NCBI GenBank assembly: GCA_023384135.1
Contig: JAHDXS010000003.1
Coordinates: 186,001 to 250,000, forward strand
DNA: 64,000 nt
Origin: Alphaproteobacteria bacterium
Lineage (GTDB): Bacteria; Pseudomonadota; Alphaproteobacteria; Micavibrionales; Micavibrionaceae
Direction of reading: 5' to 3'
Shown here: in pieces, positions 26,816 through 38,382 of the stretch
How the letters are laid out: the number at the start of each line of letters is the position of its first letter
How positions within the stretch are numbered: the first letter of the stretch is position 1
The notes under the pieces: model-generated
What the model was told of the DNA's origin: nothing
The model's database searches: none
The model's input: only the letters and a program-made list of their open reading frames with translations
Translations under genes and position numbers: made by a program

Positions 26816-27634
26816 ATGACCTTCAGAAAACACCTCCTGTTCGCGCTTTCCCTGTGCCTTTTGGCCGCTTGCTCTAGCAAGGACAAGAAGGAGCAGCAGG
26901 AACCCGCGCCCGCCGACACGCTCTACAAAAAAGCGGCGGACGCAATGGAGGCTGAAAACTATAAAGAGGCCACGAAGTTTTTCGACGAGGTGGAGCGCCA
27001 GCACCCGTATTCCGCGCTCTCCTCGCGCGCCCAGCTCATGGCGGCCTATTCCTCCTATCTCGACCAGCGTTATGAAGAGGCCATCGTCGCCCTCGACCGC
27101 TATATCGAGCTTCACCCCGGCGCCCCCGATGTCGATTACGCCTTCTACCTCAAGGCCATGTCTTATTACGAACAGATTTCCGACGTCCGCCGCGATCAGG
27201 CGATGACCGTGGAGGCGCTCAAGGCTTTGAACACGCTGATTTCCCGCTTCCCGAACAGCGAGCACAGCCGCGACGCCGAACTCAAGCGCGATCTCGTCCT
27301 CGACCATCTCTCGGGCAAGGAGATGGAGGTTGGCCGCTATTACCTCAACCGGGGCCACATCAACTCCGCGATCAACCGCTTCCGCACCGTCATCGCGCAT
27401 TTCCAGACGACAACCCACGTCCCCGAGGCCCTGCACCGCCTCGTGGAATGTTATATGACTCTGGGACTGGAGCATGAGGCGCTGCAGGTCGCGATGGTTC
27501 TGGGCCACAACTACCCGGGCAGCAGCTGGTACGAACGTTCCTATGCCCTCCTGACCCCCGAACTGCGTAAAAAGATGCAGGATGATCGCGGGATTCTCTC
27601 TCGCACGGTTGACTCGCTCCTGAAACCCGATTGA
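26816..27634 (+). CDS. bamD: Outer-membrane assembly lipoprotein BamD
   Basis: BamD is the essential TPR lipoprotein of the BAM complex that inserts outer-membrane beta barrels. ATG 26816 has GGAG seven bases upstream. It starts a lipoprotein signal with lipobox LLAAC, the modified cysteine being C19. The 272 residues form TPR pairs; YKKAADAMEAENYKEATKFFDEVERQHPYS and FYLKAMSYYEQI are characteristic of the family in their first twenty or fewer residues each. bamD-recN-ligA is a conserved alphaproteobacterial order. The 5' end diverges from the secreted protein gene. Confidence 0.96.
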   Translation: MTFRKHLLFALSLCLLAACSSKDKKEQQEPAPADTLYKKAADAMEAENYKEATKFFDEVERQHPYSALSSRAQLMAAYSSYLDQRYEEAIVALDRYIELHPGAPDVDYAFYLKAMSYYEQISDVRRDQAMTVEALKALNTLISRFPNSEHSRDAELKRDLVLDHLSGKEMEVGRYYLNRGHINSAINRFRTVIAHFQTTTHVPEALHRLVECYMTLGLEHEALQVAMVLGHNYPGSSWYERSYALLTPELRKKMQDDRGILSRTVDSLLKPD

Positions 27635-27643
27635 TGATGGTCT

Positions 27644-29299
27644 ATGCTCACGCATCTGCGCATAGAAGATGTCGTTCTGATCGAAAAGCTGGAGGTTGCC
27701 TTCCGCTCCGGCCTCTGTGCGCTCACGGGCGAAACCGGGGCGGGTAAATCCATCCTCCTTGATTCTCTGGGCCTTGCGCTGGGCGCCCGCGCCGAAACCG
27801 GGCTGATTCGCCGGGGCGCGGATCAAGCCGCCGTCTCCGCCGTGTTCGAAATCGCCCCCGCCCATCCCGCCCGCGCGATTCTGGAAGAGGCGGGCATGGA
27901 GATCGAGGGGGATGAGCTGATTCTCCGCCGTGTGGTTGGAATGGGCGGCAAAAGCCGGGCCTTCCTGAACGATAGGCCCGTCAGCCTCAATCTTCTGCGC
28001 GCCGTCGGCCAGACCCTCGTGGAAATCCACGGCCAGTTCGACAATCACGGCCTTTTAAATCCGCAAACCCACCGCGCCATGCTCGATGAATATGCGGGCC
28101 TCAACGCCGATACGGAAAATGCATGGAAGACGTGGCGGGCCGAACAGGACGCGCTGGAGGAAATGAAAGCCCTCGTCGCCCGCGCGCAGACCGAGGAAAA
28201 TTTCCTGCGCACCGCGCTCGACGATCTTGACGCGCTGGAGCCGCGTACCGGGGAGGAGGGCACGCTCGGCATGCTGCGCGAACGCCTGATGCACCGTGAA
28301 CAGGTGCTCGAAGCCCTCAACGCCGCCTACTTGCTCCTGAACGCCGAGGAAGACCCGGTGCGCCGCGCTTGGAGCCTGCTCGACCGCGTATCCGGCCGGG
28401 CCGGGGGCGAGGTCACGGCGGCCCGCGACGCGCTCGACCGCGCCTTGGCGGAAATTCAGGACGCGACCGCCACCATCCGCGACACCTCCGAAGAGCTTCA
28501 GGACGCCGGCCACGACCTTGCCACCATCGACGAGCGCCTCTTCGCCCTGCGTGCGCAGGCCCGCAAGCACGACTGCGAGCCGGACGACCTGCCCAAGGTG
28601 CGCGACGATATCGCCCGCAAGCTCGCCCTGATCGCGGACGGCTCCGAGGGTCTGGCCGCGCAGGAGAAAAAAGTGCAAACCGCACGCGCCGAATACGTTA
28701 AACAGGCCGAAAAGGCCTCGGCCATCCGCGCCCGCGCCGCCGAAAAACTCGATAAATTGGTGCAGGGCGAACTCGCCCCGCTCAAGCTCGAAAAGGCCCG
28801 CTTCGTAACGCAGATCGAAACGCTCCCCGAACCCGAATGGGGGCCGTCTGGCCGCGACCGCGTGACCTTCCTTGTCGCCACCAACCCCGGCGCCGAGCCC
28901 GGCCCGTTGCACAAAATCGCCTCAGGCGGCGAAATGTCGCGCTTCATGCTGGCCCTGAAGGTCGTGATCGCGCAGGCGGGCAGCACCCACAGCTTTATTT
29001 TTGATGAGGTGGATACAGGCATCGGCGGCGGCACGGCGGACGCCGTGGGCGAACGCCTCGCAAGGCTGGCGCGGGAAAAACAGGTTCTCGTCGTCACCCA
29101 CGCGCCGCAGATCGCCGCCCGCGCCTCCAATCACTGGGTCGTCGAAAAAACCGGGGACGATAAAGTGGCCACGACGATCACGCCGCTCGAAACCCGCGCG
29201 CAGCGGGCGGAGGAAATTGCGCGGATGCTCTCCGGCTCGACCATCACCCCCGAAGCCCGCGCCGCCGCCGAGAGTTTGCTGCGCACCGGAACGGAATAA
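27644..29299 (+). CDS. recN: DNA repair ATPase RecN
   Basis: RecN is an SMC-like ATPase for double-strand-break repair. The 551 residues have the N-terminal Walker A GETGAGKS (K35), a central coiled-coil region rich in Arg, Glu and Ala (about 150-370), the ABC signature ASGGEMSRFMLALK and Walker B FIFDEVDTGIGG. The C-terminal VTHAPQIAARA block follows. The gene starts nine bases after bamD and runs into the VOC gene and ligA. Confidence 0.97.
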   Translation: MLTHLRIEDVVLIEKLEVAFRSGLCALTGETGAGKSILLDSLGLALGARAETGLIRRGADQAAVSAVFEIAPAHPARAILEEAGMEIEGDELILRRVVGMGGKSRAFLNDRPVSLNLLRAVGQTLVEIHGQFDNHGLLNPQTHRAMLDEYAGLNADTENAWKTWRAEQDALEEMKALVARAQTEENFLRTALDDLDALEPRTGEEGTLGMLRERLMHREQVLEALNAAYLLLNAEEDPVRRAWSLLDRVSGRAGGEVTAARDALDRALAEIQDATATIRDTSEELQDAGHDLATIDERLFALRAQARKHDCEPDDLPKVRDDIARKLALIADGSEGLAAQEKKVQTARAEYVKQAEKASAIRARAAEKLDKLVQGELAPLKLEKARFVTQIETLPEPEWGPSGRDRVTFLVATNPGAEPGPLHKIASGGEMSRFMLALKVVIAQAGSTHSFIFDEVDTGIGGGTADAVGERLARLAREKQVLVVTHAPQIAARASNHWVVEKTGDDKVATTITPLETRAQRAEEIARMLSGSTITPEARAAAESLLRTGTE

Positions 29300-29304
29300 A
29301 AGGC

Positions 29305-31829
<2,525 letters not shown>

Positions 31830-31845
31830 GCCCCGAAAGCGCATA

Positions 31846-31913
31846 CCCCTCTCCCTTAATCCCTCTCCCCGTCTGCGGGGAGAGGGAAAGGGCGTAAGCC
31901 TAAGGGAGAGGGG
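31846..31913. repeat. Nested palindrome after ligA
   Basis: An outer pair of perfect 13-base arms (31846-31858 and 31901-31913) encloses an inner perfect hairpin with 11-base arms (31861-31871 and 31876-31886) and a TCTG loop. An A-rich run follows. It looks like a mobile or REP-type palindrome and could also act as a terminator for ligA, although no T-run follows on the plus strand. Confidence 0.75.
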
Positions 31914-31919
31914 AAAAAG

Positions 31920-31995
31920 ACCACAGGCGCAAAAATCTCTGTTTGTCTCTGTAGTGTTTAAACTCTTTTTGGATTCCCGCCCTCGCGGGAATGAC
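31920..31995. repeat. Composite repeat (modules D and B-right)
   Basis: A module starting ACCACAGGCGCAAAAATC is followed at 31970-31995 by the hairpin half TGGATTCCCGCC-CTCGCGGGAATGAC. The same two modules occur together in the same order at 53716-53791, so they move or duplicate as a unit. Confidence 0.7.
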
Positions 31996-32012
31996 AGAGG
32001 AGGGTAGGAAGG

Positions 32013-32097
32013 CGTCATTGCGAACCCGCACGTGCGGGTGAAGCAATCCATTCGGCATAGATTGCTTCGTCGGCTCAAGGGCCTCCTCGCAATGACA
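32013..32097. repeat. MITE-like repeat family A, copy 1
   Basis: About 85 bases bounded by inverted ends CGTCATTGCGA and TCGCAATGAC. Inner inverted text is AGCAATCCA and ATTGCT, with a GCGGGT hairpin between. Other copies in this window are 44351-44436, 44633-44718 and 53879-53970. It has no coding capacity. The region 31830-32258 between ligA and the next gene is otherwise made of such repeats, with no gene seen. Confidence 0.8.
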
Positions 32098-32199
32098 AGA
32101 ATAAAAAGCCGTCATCCTGAGCGCAGCGAAGGATCTTAAGGCAAAGGTCGCTTGGTGCCTTCGCGTCTTCGCGATGGCGTCAGGGCTTCATAAAGACCC

Positions 32200-32228
32200 A
32201 AAAAAACATCCCCGCCGTAAGGGCGGGG
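32200..32228 (-). terminator. Intrinsic terminator of the 77-aa gene
   Basis: Read on the minus strand, CCCCGCC and GGCGGGG (32222-32228 and 32210-32216) form a seven-base stem with a five-base loop, followed by ATG and a run of seven Ts (32200-32206). It lies about 30 bases past the stop of the 32259-32492 gene. Confidence 0.85.
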
Positions 32229-32258
32229 ACGCATAAATCCTGTGATAGAGCAAAAACC

Positions 32259-32492
32259 CTAAATCGCCTTTTCCTTATCGCGCAGCTCAAAGAGCCGGTT
32301 CATCGCGTGCTCGATCTCCGGCGGATAGTCGCGGCGCTCCACGAATTCGCCGCCGCCCGTATTCCGGGTCATGGCCTGCTCCAGCGCGCGGGTCAGAAGT
32401 TCGGAAATCTTGACGTCGCCCTGTTCGAGCGCAAGCTCAAGGGCAGACAATATCCGGTCGCTCAGGCGTATCTGCTGTCTGTCGAGTTCCAT
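32259..32492 (-). CDS. Small helical protein, regulator-like
   Basis: The 77-residue product is charged and predicted all-helical: RQQIRLSDRILSALELALEQ and then SELLTRALEQAMTR. This pattern recalls small ribbon-helix-helix-type proteins, but the fold is not certain and no partner toxin gene is adjacent. ATG 32492 is preceded by a strong GGGGAG and the gene ends in its own terminator, so it is a real single-gene unit. Function unknown. Confidence 0.75.
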   Translation of the reverse strand: MELDRQQIRLSDRILSALELALEQGDVKISELLTRALEQAMTRNTGGGEFVERRDYPPEIEHAMNRLFELRDKEKAI

Positions 32493-32532
32493 GGTCGTTT
32501 CTCCCCTTTTTCGCGGTTATTCTGCACTGTTA

Positions 32533-33558
32533 TCAAAAAGGTTTCAAGGTCTCGGGCCGGTCTAAAATAGTCACCTTGATCAACTTTAAAAACCGTTCGA
32601 TAAAAACGCTTCGCACCTCATCCGCATCCATCAGCAACTCGTGGTGCCCCCAAGGAATATCCAGATACTCTGCGTTCTTCATGCTCTTGATCGCCGCGCG
32701 GGCCGCTTCGTTATCGACCAGATGCTCGTTCTCCGCCAGCCCGAAGAAACACGGTGTCTCGATGGCCGCGCACCCCGTGGGTTTCAAAAGCGCGGCGCAC
32801 GAGCGCTGCGCATGCATCAGCCAACCGTAAGTCGGATCTCCGACCTTGAGGTAAGGATTCGCCGCGCACCACAGATTATGAACCGCCCCGCGCACCGGAT
32901 CGGCCGAAAGGCGCTTCGGTCCCTCGGGCGTGTGCTTCTGCACGGTCCACCCGCCGCCGCCCGCAATGTAATTTTTCCCCATCAAGACCCCGCAGATATT
33001 CGCGGCCAGCGAGGCCAGAGGCTTCGGAACGCCCGCCAGCGCCTTGATCCCGATCATCGGCGATGTAAACGCAGCACACTCAAAGCGTCCCGGATTTTGC
33101 GCAAGATAGTGCAAAGCAATGTTCGAACCCATCGAATGGGCGAGCATCGCCATGGGAATCCGTCCCCGGTCGGGGTGGACGCTCGAATGTTTGATATATT
33201 CCATGATGAAATAATGCATGTCGGCAACGTCTTCCGCGAATGGGCCGCCGTGGCGCTTTTCGGGCTGGTCGGGAAGATACCGGCCGGACGCGCCTTGCCC
33301 CATCCAGTCCATGACCCAGAACGCCATATTGGCATCAAGGACCATCCTCGCCGTCTCGTAATATTTCTCTGCGAATTCGCCAAGGCCGGGGAAACAGACC
33401 ACAACGGCGTCGGGAATACTGTCGCGCGGAGAGGCCGACCCAAAACGGATTTTGCGCCCGTTACGCGTAAAACTGTGCCAGCGCCAGCCCAGAGGCTCTC
33501 GAAAACGCTCCTCAAGGTCCGGAACAGCGGCAGGGCCTGATGATTGTGCCTTCGTCAT
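32533..33558 (-). CDS. Lysophospholipase-like alpha/beta hydrolase
   Basis: A 341-residue serine hydrolase of the PldB/monoacylglycerol-lipase type. The region FPGLGEFAEKYYETA matches the HG-GEHS-RY block of that group, DWMGQGASGRY matches its D-RGHG-S block, and the nucleophile elbow is A140-H141-S142-M-G. ENEHLVDNEA holds the likely acid and GHHELLMD the histidine. No signal peptide is seen, so it is cytoplasmic or peripheral. The likely substrate is a lysophospholipid or monoglyceride, inferred from family. It stands alone, upstream of the 77-aa gene on the same strand. Confidence 0.9.
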   Translation of the reverse strand: MTKAQSSGPAAVPDLEERFREPLGWRWHSFTRNGRKIRFGSASPRDSIPDAVVVCFPGLGEFAEKYYETARMVLDANMAFWVMDWMGQGASGRYLPDQPEKRHGGPFAEDVADMHYFIMEYIKHSSVHPDRGRIPMAMLAHSMGSNIALHYLAQNPGRFECAAFTSPMIGIKALAGVPKPLASLAANICGVLMGKNYIAGGGGWTVQKHTPEGPKRLSADPVRGAVHNLWCAANPYLKVGDPTYGWLMHAQRSCAALLKPTGCAAIETPCFFGLAENEHLVDNEAARAAIKSMKNAEYLDIPWGHHELLMDADEVRSVFIERFLKLIKVTILDRPETLKPF

Positions 33559-33674
33559 ATGCTCAAGTTTATTCTTATTTTCAGCCTAAAGTATGCCAGA
33601 AAAAAATTTAACAAACCTGAAAAGTGCGGAAATCCAGGCCTAAAAAACAGGGTGAGCCAAAAGTTCCAGTAAAA

Positions 33675-35063
33675 TCAATGCTCTAAGGCCTTGATAATCT
33701 CTTCGGTCATCTTCTTGGCGTCGCCCAGCAGCATCAGCGTGTTATCCGCGAAGAACAGCGGATTGTCGATCCCCGCATAGCCCGACCCCATGGACCGCTT
33801 GACGAACAACACAGTTTTGGCCTTCTCAACGTCAAGAATAGGCATCCCGTAGATGGGCGAGGTCGGGTCGGTCTTGGCCGACGGGTTGGTGATATCGTTC
33901 GCACCGATGACATAAGCCACATCGGCCTGCGCGAAATCGCGGTTGATATCCTCCATCTCGAAAACGGAATCATAGGGCACGTTCGCCTCGGCCAGCAACA
34001 CGTTCATATGCCCCGGCATCCGCCCGGCGACCGGATGAATCGCATATTTCACGTCCACGCCCGCTTTCTTAAGAATATCCGCCATCTCCCGCAACGCATG
34101 CTGGGCTTGGGAAACCGCCATCCCGTATCCGGGCACGATAATGACCCGCGCGGCGTTCTTCATGATATAGGCCGCATCTTCCGCCGCGCCGATCTTGGCG
34201 TTGCGGTCGCCGTGAACGGCCGCCGCGCCGGCTGCCTGCTCGCCGCCGAACCCGCCCAGAAGCACGCTCACGAAACTACGGTTCATCCCCTTGCACATGA
34301 TGTACGAGAGGATCGCGCCCGACGCACCCACCAGCGCCCCGGTGACGATCAGAAGGTTGTTATGCAGCGTGAACCCGATCCCCGCCGCCGCCCAGCCGGA
34401 ATAGGAGTTCAGCATGGAGACGATGACCGGCATGTCCGCCCCGCCGATGGGAATAATCATCAGAACGCCAAGGCCGAGCGAAAGAATAACGATCATCCAA
34501 AAATAGAAACTGCTGCCCGTAAGGCACAGCAAAAACACAAGCAACAGCAAAACCGCGCCCAGAATGGCGTTGACCTTGTGCTGCCCCTCGAAGGTCACAG
34601 GCTTTCCTGAAAACGTGCCCTGTAATTTGCCCCACGCGACGATCGACCCCGTAAAGGTGATCGCCCCGATCGCCGCGCCAAGCGACATTTCGATCAGGCT
34701 GGTCAGGTGGATATCGTCATGTGTCCCGATGCCGTACGCTTCGGGGTTATAGAAAGCCGCCGCCGCGACCAGCACCGCCGCCAGACCGACCAGCGAGTGA
34801 AACGCGGCCATGAGCTGCGGCAGCTCCGTCATGGCAATCTTCTTGGCGATGGTCGTCCCGATAGCCCCGCCGATGGCGATGCCCAGAACGATCAAAACAT
34901 AGGTGTTCACCTGCGGCGCGACCAGGGTGGTGACGATGGCCAGCGCCATCCCGCCCATGCCGTATTGCAGGCCCCGCCGCGCCGTCTCCGGGTGCGAAAG
35001 TCCCCGCAGCGCGAGAATGAAGCAGATCGAGGCGACCAGATAGGCGAGGGACGACATCACCAT
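33675..35063 (-). CDS. pntB: NAD(P) transhydrogenase subunit beta
   Basis: PntB couples proton entry to hydride transfer from NADH to NADP+. The 462 residues have about nine N-terminal membrane helices (domain II) and a C-terminal NADP-binding domain III with [45 protein letters not shown] and [14 protein letters not shown] 35063 has an AAGGG site and starts three bases after the PntAB stop. It is last in the minus-strand pntAA-pntAB-pntB operon. Confidence 0.97.
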   Translation of the reverse strand: MVMSSLAYLVASICFILALRGLSHPETARRGLQYGMGGMALAIVTTLVAPQVNTYVLIVLGIAIGGAIGTTIAKKIAMTELPQLMAAFHSLVGLAAVLVAAAAFYNPEAYGIGTHDDIHLTSLIEMSLGAAIGAITFTGSIVAWGKLQGTFSGKPVTFEGQHKVNAILGAVLLLLVFLLCLTGSSFYFWMIVILSLGLGVLMIIPIGGADMPVIVSMLNSYSGWAAAGIGFTLHNNLLIVTGALVGASGAILSYIMCKGMNRSFVSVLLGGFGGEQAAGAAAVHGDRNAKIGAAEDAAYIMKNAARVIIVPGYGMAVSQAQHALREMADILKKAGVDVKYAIHPVAGRMPGHMNVLLAEANVPYDSVFEMEDINRDFAQADVAYVIGANDITNPSAKTDPTSPIYGMPILDVEKAKTVLFVKRSMGSGYAGIDNPLFFADNTLMLLGDAKKMTEEIIKALEH

Positions 35064-35066
35064 GAT

Positions 35067-35480
35067 TTAGGATCCCTTCTTCTGAAACATATGCAGCATC
35101 CGCTGCGTGATGATGAACCCGCCGAAAATATTGACCGACGCGAGGATCACCGCGAGGAACCCCATAAATTTTGAAAAGCCCGGCCCCTCCAACGGCCCGA
35201 CCGCCAGCAGCGCCCCGACAATGATCACCGACGAAATCGCGTTCGTGATCGCCATAAGCGGGGAGTGCAGGGCGGGCGTCACCCGCCACACCACGTGATA
35301 CCCGACGAAACAGGCCAGGACAAAAACCGTAAGCCCCGTAACGATGAACGGTTCCGCATGGGCGCTCTGCGCGGCCATATCGCCCGTCTGCATGGCGAGC
35401 GTAGAGATTTTCTCCGAAAGCTCCTGCATCTGGCCCAGAATGTCGGCGGCGCTTTCCTGAACGGAATTCTGTTTCTCCAT
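35067..35480 (-). CDS. pntAB: NAD(P) transhydrogenase subunit alpha, membrane part
   Basis: In many alphaproteobacteria the alpha subunit is split, and this 137-residue protein is the membrane part (domain II). After a soluble N-terminal stretch rich in Glu, Gln and Ser it has three helices: [21 protein letters not shown], an alanine/isoleucine-rich one around [18 protein letters not shown], and [38 protein letters not shown] is the conserved loop. It lies between pntAA and pntB. Confidence 0.95.
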   Translation of the reverse strand: MEKQNSVQESAADILGQMQELSEKISTLAMQTGDMAAQSAHAEPFIVTGLTVFVLACFVGYHVVWRVTPALHSPLMAITNAISSVIIVGALLAVGPLEGPGFSKFMGFLAVILASVNIFGGFIITQRMLHMFQKKGS

Positions 35481-35525
35481 GGTGCGTCTCCTGTATCTAA
35501 AATTCTATCTCAAACCGCGCGGCGT

Positions 35526-36752
35526 TTATCCTTCCGCCGCGCTCTCGTCGCCTTCGGTCTCACCTTCGCCCTCGGCTTTTTTCTTCTTCTTTTTCTTGGG
35601 CGCTTCGGCCTCCGGGGCCGCGCTTTCTCCCCCGAATTTCGGATGCACGGCCTCGCCGTCGCGCGTCAGGGCGACACCCTTGACGATCTCGTCGTCCCAG
35701 TTGATCGCCAGCGCCTTATTCTCCTTGTCGATGATCAGGCCCAGAAGGTTCAAAAGGTTCCGCGCATAAAGGGCCGAGGAGTCGGCGGCCAATCGGCTCG
35801 GCACGTTCAGATGCCCGATAATGGTGACGCCTTTGGCCTCGACGACCTCTCCGGCCTTGGAGTATTCGCAGTTCCCGCCCGTCTCGACCGCGAGATCGAC
35901 GATCACCGACCCTGTGCGCATGCTCTCGACCATGCCCTTGGTCACCAGCTTCGGCGCGGGCCGCCCGGGAATGAGGGCCGTGGTAATGACGATATCCTGC
36001 TTGGCGATATGCTGCTCGATGAGCGCCGCCTGCTTCTTTTTGTAATCGTCCGACATTTCCTTGGCGTATCCGCCCGCCGTCTCCGCCTGCTTGAACTCGT
36101 CGTCCATCACGGCGACGAACGTCGCGCCGAGCGACTCGACCTGCTCCTTAACGGCGGGGCGAACGTCCGTGGCCGAAACCACCGCGCCAAGACGCTTGGC
36201 CGTGGCGATGGCCTGCAGTCCGGCGACCCCGGCGCCCATCACGAACACTTTCGCGGGCGGAACCGTGCCCGCCGCCGTCATCATCATCGGAAACGCCCGC
36301 GCATAATGCGCGGCGGCGTCAAGCACCGCCTTGTATCCCGCGAGGTTGGATTGAGAGGACAGCACGTCCATGTTCTGCGCCCGACTGATGCGCGGCACCA
36401 GTTCCATGGCGAACGCCGTGATCCCGGCCTTCGCGCAGTTTTTAACGACCTCCGGCTGGGAATAGGGCGCCAGCATCGCGACCAGCAGCGCCCCTTTTTT
36501 CATAAGATTAATTCCGTCAGGACATTGCACGGCCAAAACGATATCCGCGCCAGCAAACCCGTCGGCGGACTTCACGACCTTGGCTCCTGCGTTTTCATAA
36601 TCTTTATCGAGAATGCTCGACCCCGCCCCGGCCCCGGCCTCGACCGTCACAACGCAGCCCAAAGCGCCGAGCTTCTTAACCGTCTCCGGTGACGCTGCAA
36701 CGCGCCGCTCGTGCGCCGCGCTCTCTTTCGGAATGAAAACCGTCAGACTCAC
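35526..36752 (-). CDS. pntAA: NAD(P) transhydrogenase subunit alpha, NAD-binding part
   Basis: This is soluble domain I, which binds NAD(H). It is related to alanine dehydrogenase: IPKESAAHERRVAASPETV at the N-terminus, the Rossmann glycine motif VMGAGVAGLQAIATAKRLGA, and RPAVKEQVESLGA. The C-terminal 25 residues are an unusual tail: seven lysines in a row, then Glu, Gly and Ala. That tail lies where the linker to the membrane part would be. Length is 408 residues. It is first in the operon and divergent from the type I secretion genes. Confidence 0.95.
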   Translation of the reverse strand: MSLTVFIPKESAAHERRVAASPETVKKLGALGCVVTVEAGAGAGSSILDKDYENAGAKVVKSADGFAGADIVLAVQCPDGINLMKKGALLVAMLAPYSQPEVVKNCAKAGITAFAMELVPRISRAQNMDVLSSQSNLAGYKAVLDAAAHYARAFPMMMTAAGTVPPAKVFVMGAGVAGLQAIATAKRLGAVVSATDVRPAVKEQVESLGATFVAVMDDEFKQAETAGGYAKEMSDDYKKKQAALIEQHIAKQDIVITTALIPGRPAPKLVTKGMVESMRTGSVIVDLAVETGGNCEYSKAGEVVEAKGVTIIGHLNVPSRLAADSSALYARNLLNLLGLIIDKENKALAINWDDEIVKGVALTRDGEAVHPKFGGESAAPEAEAPKKKKKKKAEGEGETEGDESAAEG

Positions 36753-36998
36753 GAAGAACTCCTTGCCATAATATCTGTTAAAGGGATGATCGCGCCATGA
36801 GGATGCCCCATCTGCAAGTTTTTGTGAAGAGGCGTAACAAATAATTCGTGGGAAAACTTGCGCCAGCCTTGAAACTAAGAGTAATCTAAATTACCTTTAT
36901 CAGGTGCAAGGCTTTTCCCGAAGCCTTCCGTTTCTATTGCCTATTCTTATTCGCCTTCTTTTCCGTGTGTGTAATCTTCTTGGGTACTCTGCGCGTAC

Positions 36999-38378
36999 AT
37001 GATCTCACTTCGTAAATACACAGGCCTGATCGCCTGCCTTTTGGCCGCCTCCTTCTGGAGTCCCCGGGCCGGGGCGGAAACGTTGCGTGAGGCGGTCGAG
37101 AACACGCTGAAGAAAAACCCGTCCCTGGATGTCGCGAATTCCAAATTCCTCGCAGCGCAGAATGAACAGAAGATGGAGGAGTCCGCCTACTATCCTGAAA
37201 TCTCCGCTTCCGCCACCTTGGGTCGTATCTATCAGGACAACGCGACCAGCCGGGGTTTGAGCGTCGATCGCGGCGCGGCCTATTCAGGTTACGGCGAAGG
37301 CTCGCTGGCCCTGCGCCAGAATCTCTTCGACGGCTACGAGACCAAAAACCGCGTGGAGGCCGCAAAGGCCCGCGTCCGCTCCTTCGAAAACAACATCGCC
37401 GACGTGCGCGAACGCCTGATCTTCCGCACCGCCTCCGCGTACCTTGAGGTCCTGCGCGCCCGCGCCGCGCTCAAACTGCTCAAGGAACAGCGCGCCGGGA
37501 TGGTCTCCTACCACGAACGCATCGTCAGCATGGTGGAGGAGGGCGTCGCCGACGACACCGAGCGCCAGCAGGCGCAGGACGTGGTGATGGTGATGAACGC
37601 GCTGGTCAACGACTACGAAGGCGCGTTGGGTATCGCGGAATCCGACTACCGTGAGGTGACGGGCCGCGTTCCGGACGAAAGCCTCGTGCTCCCGGCGGCT
37701 CTTTCTGTGGACGCGCCCGCCGACCTGCCCGCGACCGTGGAGGCCGCCGTATTGAACCATCCGGCTTTGAAAGCCGCGCAACTTGAAACCGAAGCCGCCC
37801 GGCACGAGCTGGAGGCGCAGGAGGCCGGATACCTCCCCGACCTTATGGGCGAACTCTCTTACCTCAAAAGCGACAAGAAAGACCTGATCGGCGGAGAGGT
37901 CGAAGACGCCCGCGCCGTGGTTCGCCTGAACTGGTCCTTCGCAACCGGGGGAGAGCAACAGGCCTCGATTGAACACAGCCGCGCCCGGCATAAGGGCGCG
38001 ACCGCCCGCACCGAGGAACTCCGCCGGGGTCTCGAACGCACCATCTATCAGGCCTACGCCGACCTGCAAACCTTCCGCCGAAAGCGCGACCTCGCCGCCG
38101 AGCGCGTCAGCCTCAACAAAAACCTCTTCGCCAGCTACACCCTGCAATTTGAAAGCGCGCGGGTAAGCCTGCTCCACCTCATGCGCGCCGAAAGCCAGCT
38201 CTACAAGGCCTGCATCGACTTTTCCGACGCCCAGCATCGCGCCCTTCTGGCCGAATACGCCGTCCTCGCCAGCCTCGGAAGCCTGAACGGCACATTCGCG
38301 GGCGAAACGCTCGCGCAAAACCAAGCCCCCGCAAACCCCGCCGCAACGGAGCCTGCCGCCGGTAGCCCGCAGGAATAA
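36999..38378 (+). CDS. TolC-family outer-membrane efflux protein
   Basis: A 459-residue TolC-type protein that forms the outer-membrane/periplasmic channel of a type I secretion system. It has a signal peptide (about 1-26), the early motif LREAVENTLKKNP, and two TolC repeats (about 27-240 and 240-440) with long coiled-coil helices and RQNLFDGYETKNRVEAA-like text. The Pro/Ala-rich C-terminal tail is variable. It is four bases from the ABC exporter gene, so the three secretion components form one operon. No exported RTX substrate is seen nearby. Confidence 0.93.
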   Translation: MISLRKYTGLIACLLAASFWSPRAGAETLREAVENTLKKNPSLDVANSKFLAAQNEQKMEESAYYPEISASATLGRIYQDNATSRGLSVDRGAAYSGYGEGSLALRQNLFDGYETKNRVEAAKARVRSFENNIADVRERLIFRTASAYLEVLRARAALKLLKEQRAGMVSYHERIVSMVEEGVADDTERQQAQDVVMVMNALVNDYEGALGIAESDYREVTGRVPDESLVLPAALSVDAPADLPATVEAAVLNHPALKAAQLETEAARHELEAQEAGYLPDLMGELSYLKSDKKDLIGGEVEDARAVVRLNWSFATGGEQQASIEHSRARHKGATARTEELRRGLERTIYQAYADLQTFRRKRDLAAERVSLNKNLFASYTLQFESARVSLLHLMRAESQLYKACIDFSDAQHRALLAEYAVLASLGSLNGTFAGETLAQNQAPANPAATEPAAGSPQE

Positions 38379-38382
38379 GGCG

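Noticed and set aside
31830-32258. CRISPR array suspected from repeated hairpins
   Set aside because: Repeat units are not regularly spaced, differ in length and type, and have no unique spacers of constant size.
32259-32492. Antitoxin of a toxin-antitoxin pair
   Set aside because: No small toxin-like gene is next to it; the neighbours are a hydrolase and a repeat cluster, and the gene has its own terminator.
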